DNA of 64,000 nt from JAFGPL01 sp963781805 (GTDB taxonomy: Bacteria; Bacteroidota; Bacteroidia; Bacteroidales; UBA10428): NCBI GenBank assembly GCA_963781805.1, contig CAWAHF010000004.1, forward strand, positions 5,022,001-5,086,000, written 5' to 3'. This document shows, piece after piece, positions 10,101 through 18,041 of the stretch. Positions within the stretch are counted from its first letter, which is position 1, and each line of letters opens with the position of its first letter. Under the pieces are notes generated by a model. That model made no database searches. It had not been told where the DNA came from and saw only the letters and a list, made by a program, of their open reading frames with translations. Made by a program: the position numbers and the translations under genes.

Positions 10101-11197
10101 CAGTGCAGGCAAAACAAAATCAATATAACGATTTGATTGCAAAGGCAGACGGTCTGTTTAACACCAGGAACTATCCCCAGGCCAAAGATGCTTATAAAAG
10201 TGCGTTTCAGGTAATGCCTAATCAGACCTATCCACAGCAAAGAATGGATGAAATCGACAGACTGATTGCCGAACAGCAAAGAGTATTGGCTGCAAATCAG
10301 ACGAAAGAAAACTCCTATAAACTTACTATCGGAAAGGCAGACGGATTGTTTGCCGGTAAACAATATGATGCTGCAAAAACAGAATACAACAATGCTTTGA
10401 CAATAAAACCGGACGAAACGTATCCAAAGAACAGAATAACCGAGATAGACAAAATTATTGCTCAGCAGCAACAAACACAGGCCAAAGAATCGGGATTTAA
10501 GAATGTAATTACGGAAGCTGACCGATTATTTGCAGAGAAGAATTATACCGAATCAAAATCTGCTTATGCAAAAGCATTGGGATTTATGCCAAACGAAGCC
10601 TATCCCAAATCTCAGATAGCAAAGATTGACAACCTTTTAGCAGAAACTGAAAAACAGAGGCAACAGGAACTCGCAAAACAAAAAAAATACGACGATTTGA
10701 TTGCCCAGGCTGATAAACTCTTTAATTCCAACGCTTATCCGAAGGCGAAAGAACTTTATCAAAATGCGCTTACCATTAAACCGGATGAACAATACCCCAA
10801 AGCGAAAATAGCCAGGATTGATGAAATATATGCCCTGGTTGCTCAGCAACAAAAGAGCAATGCAACGAACAATGCACAGAAACCGGCATCAACTTCAAAA
10901 AAGATGGTACCTGCTGAATTGAAATTTAAAAATGAAGGTGAACTTCAAAACTATCTTTCAGACCTCAAAAAGGAATTTCCTGAGGGTGTTACCGAGGAAG
11001 TCTATAAAGAACAATATAAGGTTACCACCAGATTTATTGTTATCAGAGGAAGTGAAGTTAAGGAATTGCGTGAAATACATTTTCTAACCTATGGGGGTAA
11101 GCAATATTTCATGAATGGTAAACCAATTACACAAATGTATTTTGAAAGCCAGGTAAAACAGAGAGAAGGAGAATATTTCAAGAAATTTGAATATTAA
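7169..11197 (+). CDS. giant exported TPR-like repeat protein with N-terminal carboxypeptidase-regulatory-like domain
   Basis: 1342 residues with a signal peptide (cleavage near VFSQEG). Residues about 25-100 form a beta-sandwich of the carboxypeptidase-regulatory-like/CNA-B type (GATATLYEGNKKVNTARTGADGMFSFKL). From about 165 to 1215 come 17 consecutive helical repeats of roughly 50-65 residues, each with the pattern (Y/F)xxxIxxADxLFxxKxYxxAKxxYxxAL, a KPDE-type turn and QxIxEID, joined by K/Q/E-rich linkers. In repeats 7-14 two types alternate (KPDDxxxKNK and LPxEQYPKQ). The C-terminal ~100 residues (QYKVTTRFIVIRGSEVKELR to YFKKFEY) are a separate conserved-looking domain. Probably a periplasmic or outer-membrane-associated scaffold; function unknown. 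Its stop codon is one base from the btuF ATG, so the two are almost certainly cotranscribed. Confidence 0.85.
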   Translation: MKRTVFITAMICICSMITVFSQEGERYVEIRGRAELDMQPLNGATATLYEGNKKVNTARTGADGMFSFKLEPNKYYVVEVGKEKYIAKRLAFDTSLPDEEKGVWVREFAISVVRSCDGVDYAPLSNPVDIVKYNAKRKDFESDKDQLTKMRSKLENINIANEQCLADKYKKLIKEADRALANKSFDEAKEKYAAAAEINPNDDYAQKKSSEIDQQMSRQENIDNLYTKTIGEADALVAQNKAEEALQKFKAASILKPQESYPKQKATELESQLAKVQANQQAASAQDAQYNNVVDRANSEMATKNYEGAKQLYQQALQMKPDDAGVQSKIAEIDRAILAQKQQALDKNKSIELDKKYQMALEQGDNLYKNKDYKGALEAYNQALALKPNEMYPKQRVNQLNGTISAEEAKKQREIDAGYQNALVAAEKAATTKDFQSAKGFYQQALQFKPDDAALKSKLAEMDRLMAQESQNKQQQAEKQRQYQALIQKADQLYASKNYDAAKAVYQDAANAKPDERYPLQRIQEIDTQIQAEQAQKLQKNQEGYQAAISSGNTMLAQKQYQNAKDAFQRALSFKPDDVFAKNKMTEIDNLILQEQGQVAALKSKKTEFNGIIARADNFFTVKDYASAKSEYLKASQLLPDEQYPKQRLQEIDKQIAIEDVLKQREINSKYQSAIASANGLMSQKQYESAKKSFQEALSYKPDDIYTKNKLTEVDNLIKQEQTQQAAFQAKKNEFNTIVAGADKLFAAKNYPSARAEYQKALQLLPEEQYPKQKMQEIDRLSTLAEAEKQRELESKFKSALGAGNSYYAQKSYENARNSYQEALSYKPDDADVKNKIAEVDKLIRQEQAQQAALQTKKTQYDGIISGADSYFDAKDYTSAKSEFAKALQMMPTEQYPRQKIMEIDKLLAAEAQKQRETDAKYQSAITAANGYYTQKSYANAKNSYQEALTYKPDDNLAKSRILEIENIMKQEMAQQAAVQAKQNQYNDLIAKADGLFNTRNYPQAKDAYKSAFQVMPNQTYPQQRMDEIDRLIAEQQRVLAANQTKENSYKLTIGKADGLFAGKQYDAAKTEYNNALTIKPDETYPKNRITEIDKIIAQQQQTQAKESGFKNVITEADRLFAEKNYTESKSAYAKALGFMPNEAYPKSQIAKIDNLLAETEKQRQQELAKQKKYDDLIAQADKLFNSNAYPKAKELYQNALTIKPDEQYPKAKIARIDEIYALVAQQQKSNATNNAQKPASTSKKMVPAELKFKNEGELQNYLSDLKKEFPEGVTEEVYKEQYKVTTRFIVIRGSEVKELREIHFLTYGGKQYFMNGKPITQMYFESQVKQREGEYFKKFEY

Positions 11198-11198
11198 C

Positions 11199-12344
11199 AT
11201 GCGATATGTCCTGCCGGTATTATTTTTGCTTTTTATATTTACGGGTTGTGACTCCGGAAATAAGCATGTTGAAAAGGATACTTCAGGCGAAAAATCTTCA
11301 TTGGTAGAGGTTAGATTTGCCACAGGATTCACAATGAGGGATTTCGGAACGTACACAATGGTAACGGTGCATAACCCCTGGCAAAATGCGGAAGATGTTT
11401 CTTATCGGTACGTATTTACAAAAAATGATTCGATACCTTCAGGTATAAATGCAAAAAACAGGATTAAAATACCTGTAAAAAAAATCATATGTCTTTCAAC
11501 AACTCATCTGGGTTTTCTGCAATTCATAGGTGAGATTGATGCTGTAGTGGGTGTCTCAGGCATAAGATATGTTACAAATGCTACCATCCGTAAAAAATTT
11601 GAAAAGGGTGAAATTTCAGATATCGGTTACAATGAAAACATTAATTATGAACAGATTATCAGACTACAACCCGATTTGGTACTTGCCTATGGCGTAAGCG
11701 GCACAGAGTCCGGATATCTTGGAAAGCTGGAAGAACTTGGTATTCGGGTGATTTACATAGCAGAATATCTTGAAGAAAATCCACTGGCAAAAATGGAGTG
11801 GGTTAAGGTGTTCGCTGCTTTATTCGGCAAAGAGGAAACAATTGCTCAAAAATTCGATTCTGTTGCACTATATTATCAAACACTTACAGCAAAAGCAGCA
11901 CAGCAAAATGCCAAACCAAAAGTATTGCTTGGCCTGCCATGGAGAGGCACCTGGTATGTATCCGGGGGCAATAGCTACGTAGCACAGTTGATTTCCGATG
12001 CAGGAGGAGACTACCTGTGGAAGGACATGGATTTTAGCGTTAGCAGACCTATGGGACTTGAGACAATCTATGCCAGAGCGCTTGAAGCAGATTTCTGGCT
12101 GAATACAAGCACAGTTAATTCCATTAAAGAAATTCTCGAAGTTGATGAACGGTTCAAAAATCTTAAAGCTGTGAAAGACAAGAATGTTTATAATTACAAT
12201 AAATTGGCCGAAAAATCAGGCGGCAATGCATATTTTGAAACAGGTGTGGTAGAGCCTGATATTATTTTGGAGGATTTAATAACTATTTTACATCAGGATG
12301 TATTACCTTCACATCAGCTTAAATATTATCAAAAACTGCAATAA
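11199..12344 (+). CDS. btuF: cobalamin ABC transporter substrate-binding lipoprotein (BtuF-like)
   Basis: 381 residues. The ATG at 11199 follows the preceding stop with one base between and gives a clean lipoprotein signal (RYVLPVLFLLFIFTGC, lipidated Cys17); a TTG at 11187 would spoil it. The body is the Peripla_BP_2 fold: KIICLSTTHLGFLQFIGEIDAVVGV, then YEQIIRLQPDLVLAYG and LGIRVIYIAEYLEENPLAKMEWVKVFAALFG. This class carries B12, haem or siderophores. The riboswitch upstream, btuB at the front and btuC/btuD behind it make cobalamin the best guess. It would collect ligand after BtuB import and deliver it to the inner-membrane permease. Confidence 0.88.
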   Translation: MRYVLPVLFLLFIFTGCDSGNKHVEKDTSGEKSSLVEVRFATGFTMRDFGTYTMVTVHNPWQNAEDVSYRYVFTKNDSIPSGINAKNRIKIPVKKIICLSTTHLGFLQFIGEIDAVVGVSGIRYVTNATIRKKFEKGEISDIGYNENINYEQIIRLQPDLVLAYGVSGTESGYLGKLEELGIRVIYIAEYLEENPLAKMEWVKVFAALFGKEETIAQKFDSVALYYQTLTAKAAQQNAKPKVLLGLPWRGTWYVSGGNSYVAQLISDAGGDYLWKDMDFSVSRPMGLETIYARALEADFWLNTSTVNSIKEILEVDERFKNLKAVKDKNVYNYNKLAEKSGGNAYFETGVVEPDIILEDLITILHQDVLPSHQLKYYQKLQ

Positions 12345-12345
12345 T

Positions 12346-12630
12346 ATGGCTCAAATCCGAAAACTGAAAAATGAAATTAAATCCATAGCCGGTGAACTTA
12401 TAGGTGAGTGTGAAACTTATCTTCGCTTTCATCCGGAGACAGAAATAAAAAAAATTGAGAAAATTATCGCTGCCATTAAGGAAAAGGAACATGCCTTTAT
12501 TCATGAATTAAATCATCTTAAGAACAGCAAGGATGTAAAATCGAAAGCTTATTGCAATACTATTATTGACAGGTTAAAGAAGGAGATGATTCCCTTGCTT
12601 GATAAAGTTGGCGATTTGGCCACGAAATAA
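12346..12630 (+). CDS. small helical protein of unknown function inside the B12 operon
   Basis: 94 residues from the ATG at 12346, two bases after the btuF stop; the frame is open further upstream but that would overlap btuF. There is no signal peptide or membrane segment. The product is highly charged and predicted almost wholly alpha-helical (IKKIEKIIAAIKEKEHAFIHELNHLK), possibly coiled coil. It is not recognised. Its tight packing between btuF and btuC suggests translation with the transporter and perhaps a regulatory or assembly role. Confidence 0.75.
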   Translation: MAQIRKLKNEIKSIAGELIGECETYLRFHPETEIKKIEKIIAAIKEKEHAFIHELNHLKNSKDVKSKAYCNTIIDRLKKEMIPLLDKVGDLATK

Positions 12631-12662
12631 TTTTTTCTGTTCGTTTTACAGGTAATCCGTAA

Positions 12663-13709
12663 ATGTTTGTTTCATTGAATTCCAACCGGACCATATTATT
12701 TTTTGTAGGGTTAGTTCTTGTGGTATTACTGCTTTTCATCGCCGATCTCATAACGGGACCTGTAAAAGTTTCTCTGGTTGAAATTTTTAAAATGATTGTA
12801 AATGGCGACGTTTCGAACAATATTTTTCGAACAATAATTTTCGAATTCAGACTTCCAAAAGCATTGACAGCTATTTTGGCAGGAGCTGCCCTTTCAGTTA
12901 GTGGGCTGCAAATGCAGGCAGTCTTCAGAAATCCGCTTGCAGGGCCGTATGTGCTGGGGATTAGCGCCGGGGCCGGACTGGGTGTGGCAATTGTCATACT
13001 GGGTTTTGGATCAGTTTTTTCACTTCAACAGGTAAACTACCTGGGCAACTGGGTACAGATAATTGCAGCCTGGATTGGTTCGGGATTGGTTTTGTTGTTT
13101 ATTCTTTCGGTATCTATGAAGGTGAAAGATATTATGACTATTCTGATCCTTGGAATTTTATTCGGAAGCGCTGCATCTGCCATGGTTAGTATTCTTCAGT
13201 ATTTTAGTCAGCAAACCATGCTTAAAGCCTTTGTTATCTGGTCAATGGGCAGTCTTGGAAGCCTTTCATTGGCGCAACTTAAGGTTTTGGTTCCATGTGT
13301 GCTTGCCGGATTGATATTAAGCCTGGTTCTTGTAAAACAGTTAAATGTCCTGTTAATCGGCGAAACATATTCAAAGAGCATGGGCATGAATATCCGGCTT
13401 TCACGAATTCTGATATTTCTATCCACCAGCATTCTTGCCGGGAGTATTACTGCTTTTTGCGGACCCATCGGCTTCATCGGAATTGCTGTTCCACATGTTG
13501 CCAGGTTACTGTTTAACACTTCCAACCACAGGATTCTGGTTCCCGGAACCATACTCATGGGAGCGGCAATTGTGCTTGCAGGGGATATTATTTCCACCTT
13601 TCCGGGGAATGATGTAATTCTTCCCATTAATTCAGTCACGGCTCTCATGGGAATTCCGATAGTGATCTGGCTGGTGGTGAAAAACCGCCGGCTGTCCTCA
13701 GTTAATTAA
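12663..13709 (+). CDS. btuC: cobalamin ABC transporter permease (BtuC-like, FecCD family)
   Basis: 348 residues with about ten hydrophobic segments. FecCD-family landmarks are present: FEFRLPKALTAILAGAALSVSGLQMQAVFRNPLAGPYVLGISAGAGLG in the N-terminal third, and CGPIGFIGIAVPHVARLLF followed by HRILVPGTILMGAAIVLAGDI near the C-terminus, the coupling region that touches the ATPase. In B12, haem and siderophore importers this subunit forms the translocation channel as a dimer. It starts 32 bp after the small helical gene and ends 7 bp before btuD. Confidence 0.92.
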   Translation: MFVSLNSNRTILFFVGLVLVVLLLFIADLITGPVKVSLVEIFKMIVNGDVSNNIFRTIIFEFRLPKALTAILAGAALSVSGLQMQAVFRNPLAGPYVLGISAGAGLGVAIVILGFGSVFSLQQVNYLGNWVQIIAAWIGSGLVLLFILSVSMKVKDIMTILILGILFGSAASAMVSILQYFSQQTMLKAFVIWSMGSLGSLSLAQLKVLVPCVLAGLILSLVLVKQLNVLLIGETYSKSMGMNIRLSRILIFLSTSILAGSITAFCGPIGFIGIAVPHVARLLFNTSNHRILVPGTILMGAAIVLAGDIISTFPGNDVILPINSVTALMGIPIVIWLVVKNRRLSSVN

Positions 13710-13716
13710 TTCGGAT

Positions 13717-14736
13717 ATGTTTGAGGAAAATATAAACATAGATAAACTTTCAATCGGTTACCGGGATGGAAATAAATCCGGGATAAATCTGTTGGCTAAC
13801 CTTAACCTGTCCTGTAAAAAAGGAGAAAGTACCGGACTTGTCGGCAGAAACGGCACAGGTAAAAGCACATTACTTAAAACACTGGCTGGCTTATTAAATC
13901 CGCTGGACGGTAATGTGTTCATTCACGACGTTGACCTAAGCATGATTCCGAGAAAAGAGCTTGCGCGTCGGGTTAGTTTTGTATCCACCGAAGTTCCGGC
14001 TGTACAAAACCTGAAAGTGATTGAACTGGTGTTTCTGGGCAGATATCCTTATACCGACTGGACAGGCAGGCTTTCAAAAACAGATCGTGAATTTGTCAAC
14101 CTGGCAGTAGAACAGGCAGGGATTGGTCATATTTTGGGAAAATTCATTTCAGAAATCAGCGATGGTGAACGCCAACGGGCAATGATTGCCAGGGCGTTGG
14201 CACAAAATACGGAGATTATTATACTGGATGAACCAACGGCATTTCTTGATTTACCGAGTCGGTTCGAAATTCTCAGGTTACTCAATCATCTGGCTGCCTA
14301 TCATAAAAAGACAATTATTTTTTCTACACACGATTTGAGTATAGCGCTACATGAGGCAGATAATATCTGGCTGATTCATGACCGGCATATTTTTACAGGA
14401 GCTCCCGAAGATTTGATAATTAATAAAGGATTTATTAAATTGTTTGAAAATTCCACACTTGATTTTGATGATGATAAAGGGGAAATCAAACCCAAACGTT
14501 CTTTTACCTGTGAAGCCGGTTTAAGCGGAGAAGGAATGTGGAAGATGTGGACGGGTCACGCAATGGAAAGAATTGGAATAAAAGTTGTAGATTCGCATGA
14601 TAAGATAAATATTTCTGTAAACCAAATAAATGGAAATCCTGTTTGGAATATTGTGTTCGATGCTAATGAATCTCAAGCTGAATCAATATATGAGCTTTGT
14701 TTGCGCTTAAAATCTATTATTAACAAAAAAATTTGA
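13717..14736 (+). CDS. btuD: cobalamin ABC transporter ATP-binding protein (BtuD-like)
   Basis: 339 residues. Walker A is GRNGTGKST (Gly43-Thr51), Walker B is IIILDEPTAFLD, the H-loop is IIFSTHDLS and the signature reads ISDGERQR in place of LSGGQ, a variant common in the FecE/BtuD group. The ABC core ends near residue 255. A further ~80 residues (KPKRSFTCEAGLSGEGMWKM onward) form an extra C-terminal domain, seen in Bacteroidota homologues of this ATPase but absent from E. coli BtuD. It would power B12 import with the BtuC homologue. Confidence 0.92.
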   Translation: MFEENINIDKLSIGYRDGNKSGINLLANLNLSCKKGESTGLVGRNGTGKSTLLKTLAGLLNPLDGNVFIHDVDLSMIPRKELARRVSFVSTEVPAVQNLKVIELVFLGRYPYTDWTGRLSKTDREFVNLAVEQAGIGHILGKFISEISDGERQRAMIARALAQNTEIIILDEPTAFLDLPSRFEILRLLNHLAAYHKKTIIFSTHDLSIALHEADNIWLIHDRHIFTGAPEDLIINKGFIKLFENSTLDFDDDKGEIKPKRSFTCEAGLSGEGMWKMWTGHAMERIGIKVVDSHDKINISVNQINGNPVWNIVFDANESQAESIYELCLRLKSIINKKI

Positions 14737-14738
14737 AT

Positions 14739-14951
14739 ATGGACAATACAATGAAAAAAACGGTAGCCTATATTTTGGTAGGTTTGGTTTTGATTTTTAC
14801 GGTTCTGTCTATTCTTGGCATTTGGGATGTAATCGATCTCGATTATATTATGAAGAAAATTTTATTGTCACTTGTGGTAATTTTTGCAGCTTCAGCCGTA
14901 ATCCTTTTTATTTTTACCATTCTGGCAAAAGAAGAACAGGCTCCAAAATAG
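14739..14951 (+). CDS. small two-TM membrane protein at the end of the B12 operon
   Basis: 70 residues from the ATG at 14739, two bases after the btuD stop. A TTG at 14733 in the same frame would overlap btuD. Two hydrophobic helices (TVAYILVGLVLIFTVLSILGIW and ILLSLVVIFAASAVILFIFTIL) are joined by a short acidic loop, with a charged tail. Not recognised. The coupling to btuD suggests it belongs with the transporter, though small membrane proteins like this also occur on their own. Confidence 0.75.
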   Translation: MDNTMKKTVAYILVGLVLIFTVLSILGIWDVIDLDYIMKKILLSLVVIFAASAVILFIFTILAKEEQAPK

Positions 14952-15030
14952 TAAATTAAATAATTGAAAATACCCTGGACTTTAATAAATCAACAGGGCG
15001 ATTTCCAACAGCATGCTGATTAAATTAACA

Positions 15031-15070
15031 GAAGCAATCTTATCCAGGTGAAAGGTTGCTTCAATTTTTT
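15031..15070 (+). terminator. intrinsic terminator of the B12 operon
   Basis: GAAGCAATC (15031-15039) pairs with GGTTGCTTC (15054-15062), allowing one G-T pair, and is followed by AATTTTTT. It lies 80 bases after the last gene of the operon. Confidence 0.75.
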
Positions 15071-15296
15071 CGTTGCTTTCTTATAACGTTAGGTATTCTA
15101 TCAATGTAAAAACTTTCGTATTCGGAGCTGACTAATAAGATTGCTTAACTTTTTCTATCAAATTTTACTTTTAGCTAACAAGCGGATTAGCCTTGAGGTT
15201 AATATTCAATTTGCAATCTATACATCTTGTTACCGGAGCTTTTATTTCAGGTGTTTCAGAAGAAGTTTTAATAAAAAATCCATCCGCAACTACCCT

Positions 15297-15496
15297 ATGT
15301 TCAAATCCACAACCAAAATTATAATCATCTGTTTTCTACTTCATGGTTATACCCTTTTCGGAAAACTCAAATAATATTTCACAACTTGGGCCTGTTGAAA
15401 AATTTAAAGACGTTAGATCTCAAAGGTAATCCTGTTAATCAGGCAGATGTAGGTAAAATTCAGAAGATGCTTCCGAAATGCAGTATTAAGTTATAG
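15297..15496 (+). pseudogene. remnant of an exported leucine-rich-repeat protein gene
   Basis: An ATG at 15297 begins a signal-peptide-like segment (MFKSTTKIIIICFLLHGYTL) that hits a stop at 15372-15374. From 15386, in the next frame, the sequence reads LGLLKNLKTLDLKGNPVNQ and ends ADVGKIQKMLPKCSIKL plus a stop at 15494-15496. This is the last repeat and C-terminal cap of a leucine-rich-repeat protein. The simplest reading is a secreted LRR protein whose middle has been lost and whose ends are now out of frame. The two halves could instead come from different genes. Confidence 0.6.
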
Positions 15497-15617
15497 TTCA
15501 TCATTATGATGTAAGGGCTTTTCTCAACTGAGTATTGCCTGATATGATACTATGCTGCTGGACGACTTCAGGTTACCCCAACAGTCCGGTTGGACATGCA
15601 GAATAAGGGGAATAAAA

Positions 15618-15643
15618 AAGGTGATCACCAAACTGATCACCTT
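15618..15643 (-). terminator. intrinsic terminator of katG
   Basis: AAGGTGATCA (15618-15627) and TGATCACCTT (15634-15643) form a 10-bp stem with a six-base loop. Read on the minus strand it is followed by a T-run (TTTTTTATT), 53 bases past the katG stop codon. Confidence 0.8.
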
Positions 15644-15695
15644 ATTTTCTAATAAAATACTATTTTATCAGCTAACTTACTGATTATTCATTACA

Positions 15696-17906
15696 TCATG
15701 CCAGATCAAAGCGATCCAGATTCATTACCTTGTTCCATGCTGTCACAAAGTCTTTCACGAATTTTTCCTGAGCGTCTGCACTTCCATATACTTCGGCAAG
15801 CGCCCTAAGCTCTGAGTTTGAACCAAATATAAGATCCACACGGGTACCTGTCCATTTAAGTTCTCCGGTTGCATGATCACGACCTTCAAATTCTTCTTTA
15901 GATTCAGATGTTGGCTTCCAGATTACACCCATATTCATTAGGTTTACAAAGAAATCGTTGGTAAGCGTTTCAGGACGTTTTGTGAAAACACCGTGTTTAG
16001 AGTTATCAAAATTGGTGTTTAGTACGCGCATACCGCCAACCAGAACTGTCATCTCAGGTGCGGTTAGTGATAGTAATTGTGCTTTATCAACCAATAACTC
16101 TTCGGTGGATACGGTATATTTGGTTTTCAGATAATTGCGGAAACCATCGGCGGCAGGCTCCAGCACAGCGAAAGAGTCCGCATCCGTTTGCTCCTGTGAT
16201 GCATCCATACGACCCGGAGTGAACGGAACTGTCACATTGTAACCTGCATTTTTCGCAGCTTTCTCAACACCTGCACAACCTGCCAATACAATCAGGTCAG
16301 CAAGAGAAACCTTTTTACCATCAGATTGAGCGCTGTTAAATTCTTTTTGGATACCTTCAAGGATACCCAGTACTTTTGCCAGCTGAGCAGGATTGTTAAC
16401 TTTCCAGTTCTTCTGAGGTGCCAGTCGGATACGTGCACCATTTGCACCCCCGCGTTTGTCGGAACTGCGGAAAGTTGATGCCGAAGCCCAGGCAGTAGAA
16501 ACTAACTGAGATACCGATAATCCTGAAGCCAATATGTTAGCTTTCAATGCAGCTATGTCTTTTTCATCTATCAATTTATGGTTAACGGACGGAATCGGAT
16601 CCTGCCAAATAAGGTCTTCTTTGGGAACTTCAGGACCCAGATAACGTGCGCGTGGTCCCATATCGCGGTGAGTTAATTTAAACCATGCACGGGCAAAAGC
16701 TTCTGCGAATTGATCCGGTTGTTCATAGAAATGTCTCGAAATTTTTTCGTAAGCGGGATCAAACCTTAACGAAAGGTCTGTGGTAAGCATGGTAGGTGCA
16801 TGCTTCTTTGACGGGTCATGGGCATCCGGGACCGTATCTGCACCCGCACCACCTTTTGCGATCCACTGATATGCTCCTGCAGGGCTTTTTGTTAATTCCC
16901 ATTCGTAACCAAACAGGTTTTCAAAGAAGTTATTGCTCCATTTGGTGGGTGTTTTTGTCCAGGTAACTTCAGGTCCGCCGGTAATGGTATCAGCCCCTTT
17001 ACCTGTGCCATGCTTACTTTTCCAACCTAACCCCTGCTCTTCAATACCGGCTGCTTCGGGCTCAGGTCCTAAAAGTGCCGGGTCCCCGGCTCCGTGTGCT
17101 TTACCAAAGGAATGACCACCGGCAATAAGTGCAACGGTCTCTTCATCATTCATTGCCATACGGGCAAAGGTTTCGCGAATATCTGTGGCTGCCGCAACCG
17201 GATCCGGAACTCCGTTCGGGCCTTCCGGATTCACATAAATCAGTCCCATTTGAACCGCTGCAAGCGGATTTTCAAGGTCGCGTTTTCCGGAATAGCGTTT
17301 GTCACCCAGCCAGGTGCTCTCTGAGCCCCAGTAAACATCTTCATTTGGTTCCCATACATCTTCACGCCCGCCGCCAAAGCCGAAAGTCTTAAATCCCATG
17401 GATTCCAATGCTACATTACCGGCAAGAATCATAAGGTCTGCCCAGGATATTTTCCGGCCATATTTTTGCTTGATTGGCCAAAGCAGTCTGCGTGCCTTAT
17501 CGAGGTTGGTATTATCCGGCCAGCTGTTAAGGGGGGCAAAGCGTTGTTGTCCGGCACCTGCACCACCGCGGCCGTCACCTGTACGGTAGGTACCTGCACT
17601 GTGCCATGCCATCCGGATGAATAAGGGTCCGTAGTGTCCGAAATCTGCCGGCCACCAGTCCTGTGAATTGGTCATAAGTTTCTGAAGGTCTTTTTTCACT
17701 GCATCAAAGTCGAGGCTCTTAAATGCTTCTGCATAGTTAAAATCTTTACCCATTGGATTGGATAAGGACGAATGTTGACGCAGTATGTTTAATTTTAATT
17801 GATTTGGCCACCAGTCGCGGTTTTTTGTTCCGTTACCGCCAATTCCGTGGTTTTGTGTTGCCCCGGAAGTCGGGGAGTTCATTTTGTTTTCTGATTTTTT
17901 TTCCAT
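15696..17906 (-). CDS. katG: catalase-peroxidase KatG
   Basis: 736 residues, the normal length of a two-domain bacterial KatG. It removes hydrogen peroxide by both catalase and peroxidase chemistry with one haem b. The distal triad is Arg98-Trp101-His102 (RMAWHSAGTYR). The proximal haem ligand is His265 (GGHSFGKAHG). The Met-Tyr-Trp covalent adduct needed for catalase activity is conserved as Trp101, Tyr224 (GLIYVNPEGP) and Met250 (RMAMND). The C-terminal inactive duplicate domain begins near residue 430. No signal peptide, so cytoplasmic. A single-gene unit with its own terminator, divergent from the DASS transporter. Confidence 0.98.
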   Translation of the reverse strand: MEKKSENKMNSPTSGATQNHGIGGNGTKNRDWWPNQLKLNILRQHSSLSNPMGKDFNYAEAFKSLDFDAVKKDLQKLMTNSQDWWPADFGHYGPLFIRMAWHSAGTYRTGDGRGGAGAGQQRFAPLNSWPDNTNLDKARRLLWPIKQKYGRKISWADLMILAGNVALESMGFKTFGFGGGREDVWEPNEDVYWGSESTWLGDKRYSGKRDLENPLAAVQMGLIYVNPEGPNGVPDPVAAATDIRETFARMAMNDEETVALIAGGHSFGKAHGAGDPALLGPEPEAAGIEEQGLGWKSKHGTGKGADTITGGPEVTWTKTPTKWSNNFFENLFGYEWELTKSPAGAYQWIAKGGAGADTVPDAHDPSKKHAPTMLTTDLSLRFDPAYEKISRHFYEQPDQFAEAFARAWFKLTHRDMGPRARYLGPEVPKEDLIWQDPIPSVNHKLIDEKDIAALKANILASGLSVSQLVSTAWASASTFRSSDKRGGANGARIRLAPQKNWKVNNPAQLAKVLGILEGIQKEFNSAQSDGKKVSLADLIVLAGCAGVEKAAKNAGYNVTVPFTPGRMDASQEQTDADSFAVLEPAADGFRNYLKTKYTVSTEELLVDKAQLLSLTAPEMTVLVGGMRVLNTNFDNSKHGVFTKRPETLTNDFFVNLMNMGVIWKPTSESKEEFEGRDHATGELKWTGTRVDLIFGSNSELRALAEVYGSADAQEKFVKDFVTAWNKVMNLDRFDLA

Positions 17907-17948
17907 TTAAATATTTCCTTAGTTGAAGATTAACAGTTTAACTAATAA

Positions 17949-17980
17949 TTAACATATTAACATGTACAATTGTTTACAAA
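17949..17980 (-). promoter_or_regulatory. candidate katG promoter
   Basis: Read on the minus strand, TTTG (complement of CAAA at 17977-17980), 20 bases, then TATGTTAA (complement of 17949-17956). This approximates the Bacteroidota TTTG / TAnnTTTG promoter with a weak -7 box, about 40 bases before the katG start. An AAGGAAA ribosome-binding site lies just before the ATG. Confidence 0.4.
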
Positions 17981-18041
17981 TTCTGTCAGATTATAGCCCC
18001 TGGATTCTGAATTATGGAATGCCGGTTGTAACTACAAAATG

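Larger units (their letters stand above)
14952..15695. other. intergenic stretch: operon terminator, LRR gene remnant, katG terminator
   Basis: The 744 bp between the B12 operon and katG hold a terminator hairpin (15031-15070), the remnant of a leucine-rich-repeat gene (15297-15496) and the katG terminator (15618-15643). The plus-strand frame at 15141-15374 partly overlaps the remnant, has no recognisable content and is not called. Confidence 0.6.

Noticed and set aside
9728..10474. 248-codon minus-strand frame inside the repeat protein gene
   Set aside because: A mirror of the repetitive K/Q/A-rich coding sequence; the antisense product is low-complexity hydrophobic and the plus-strand repeats are clearly the real gene.
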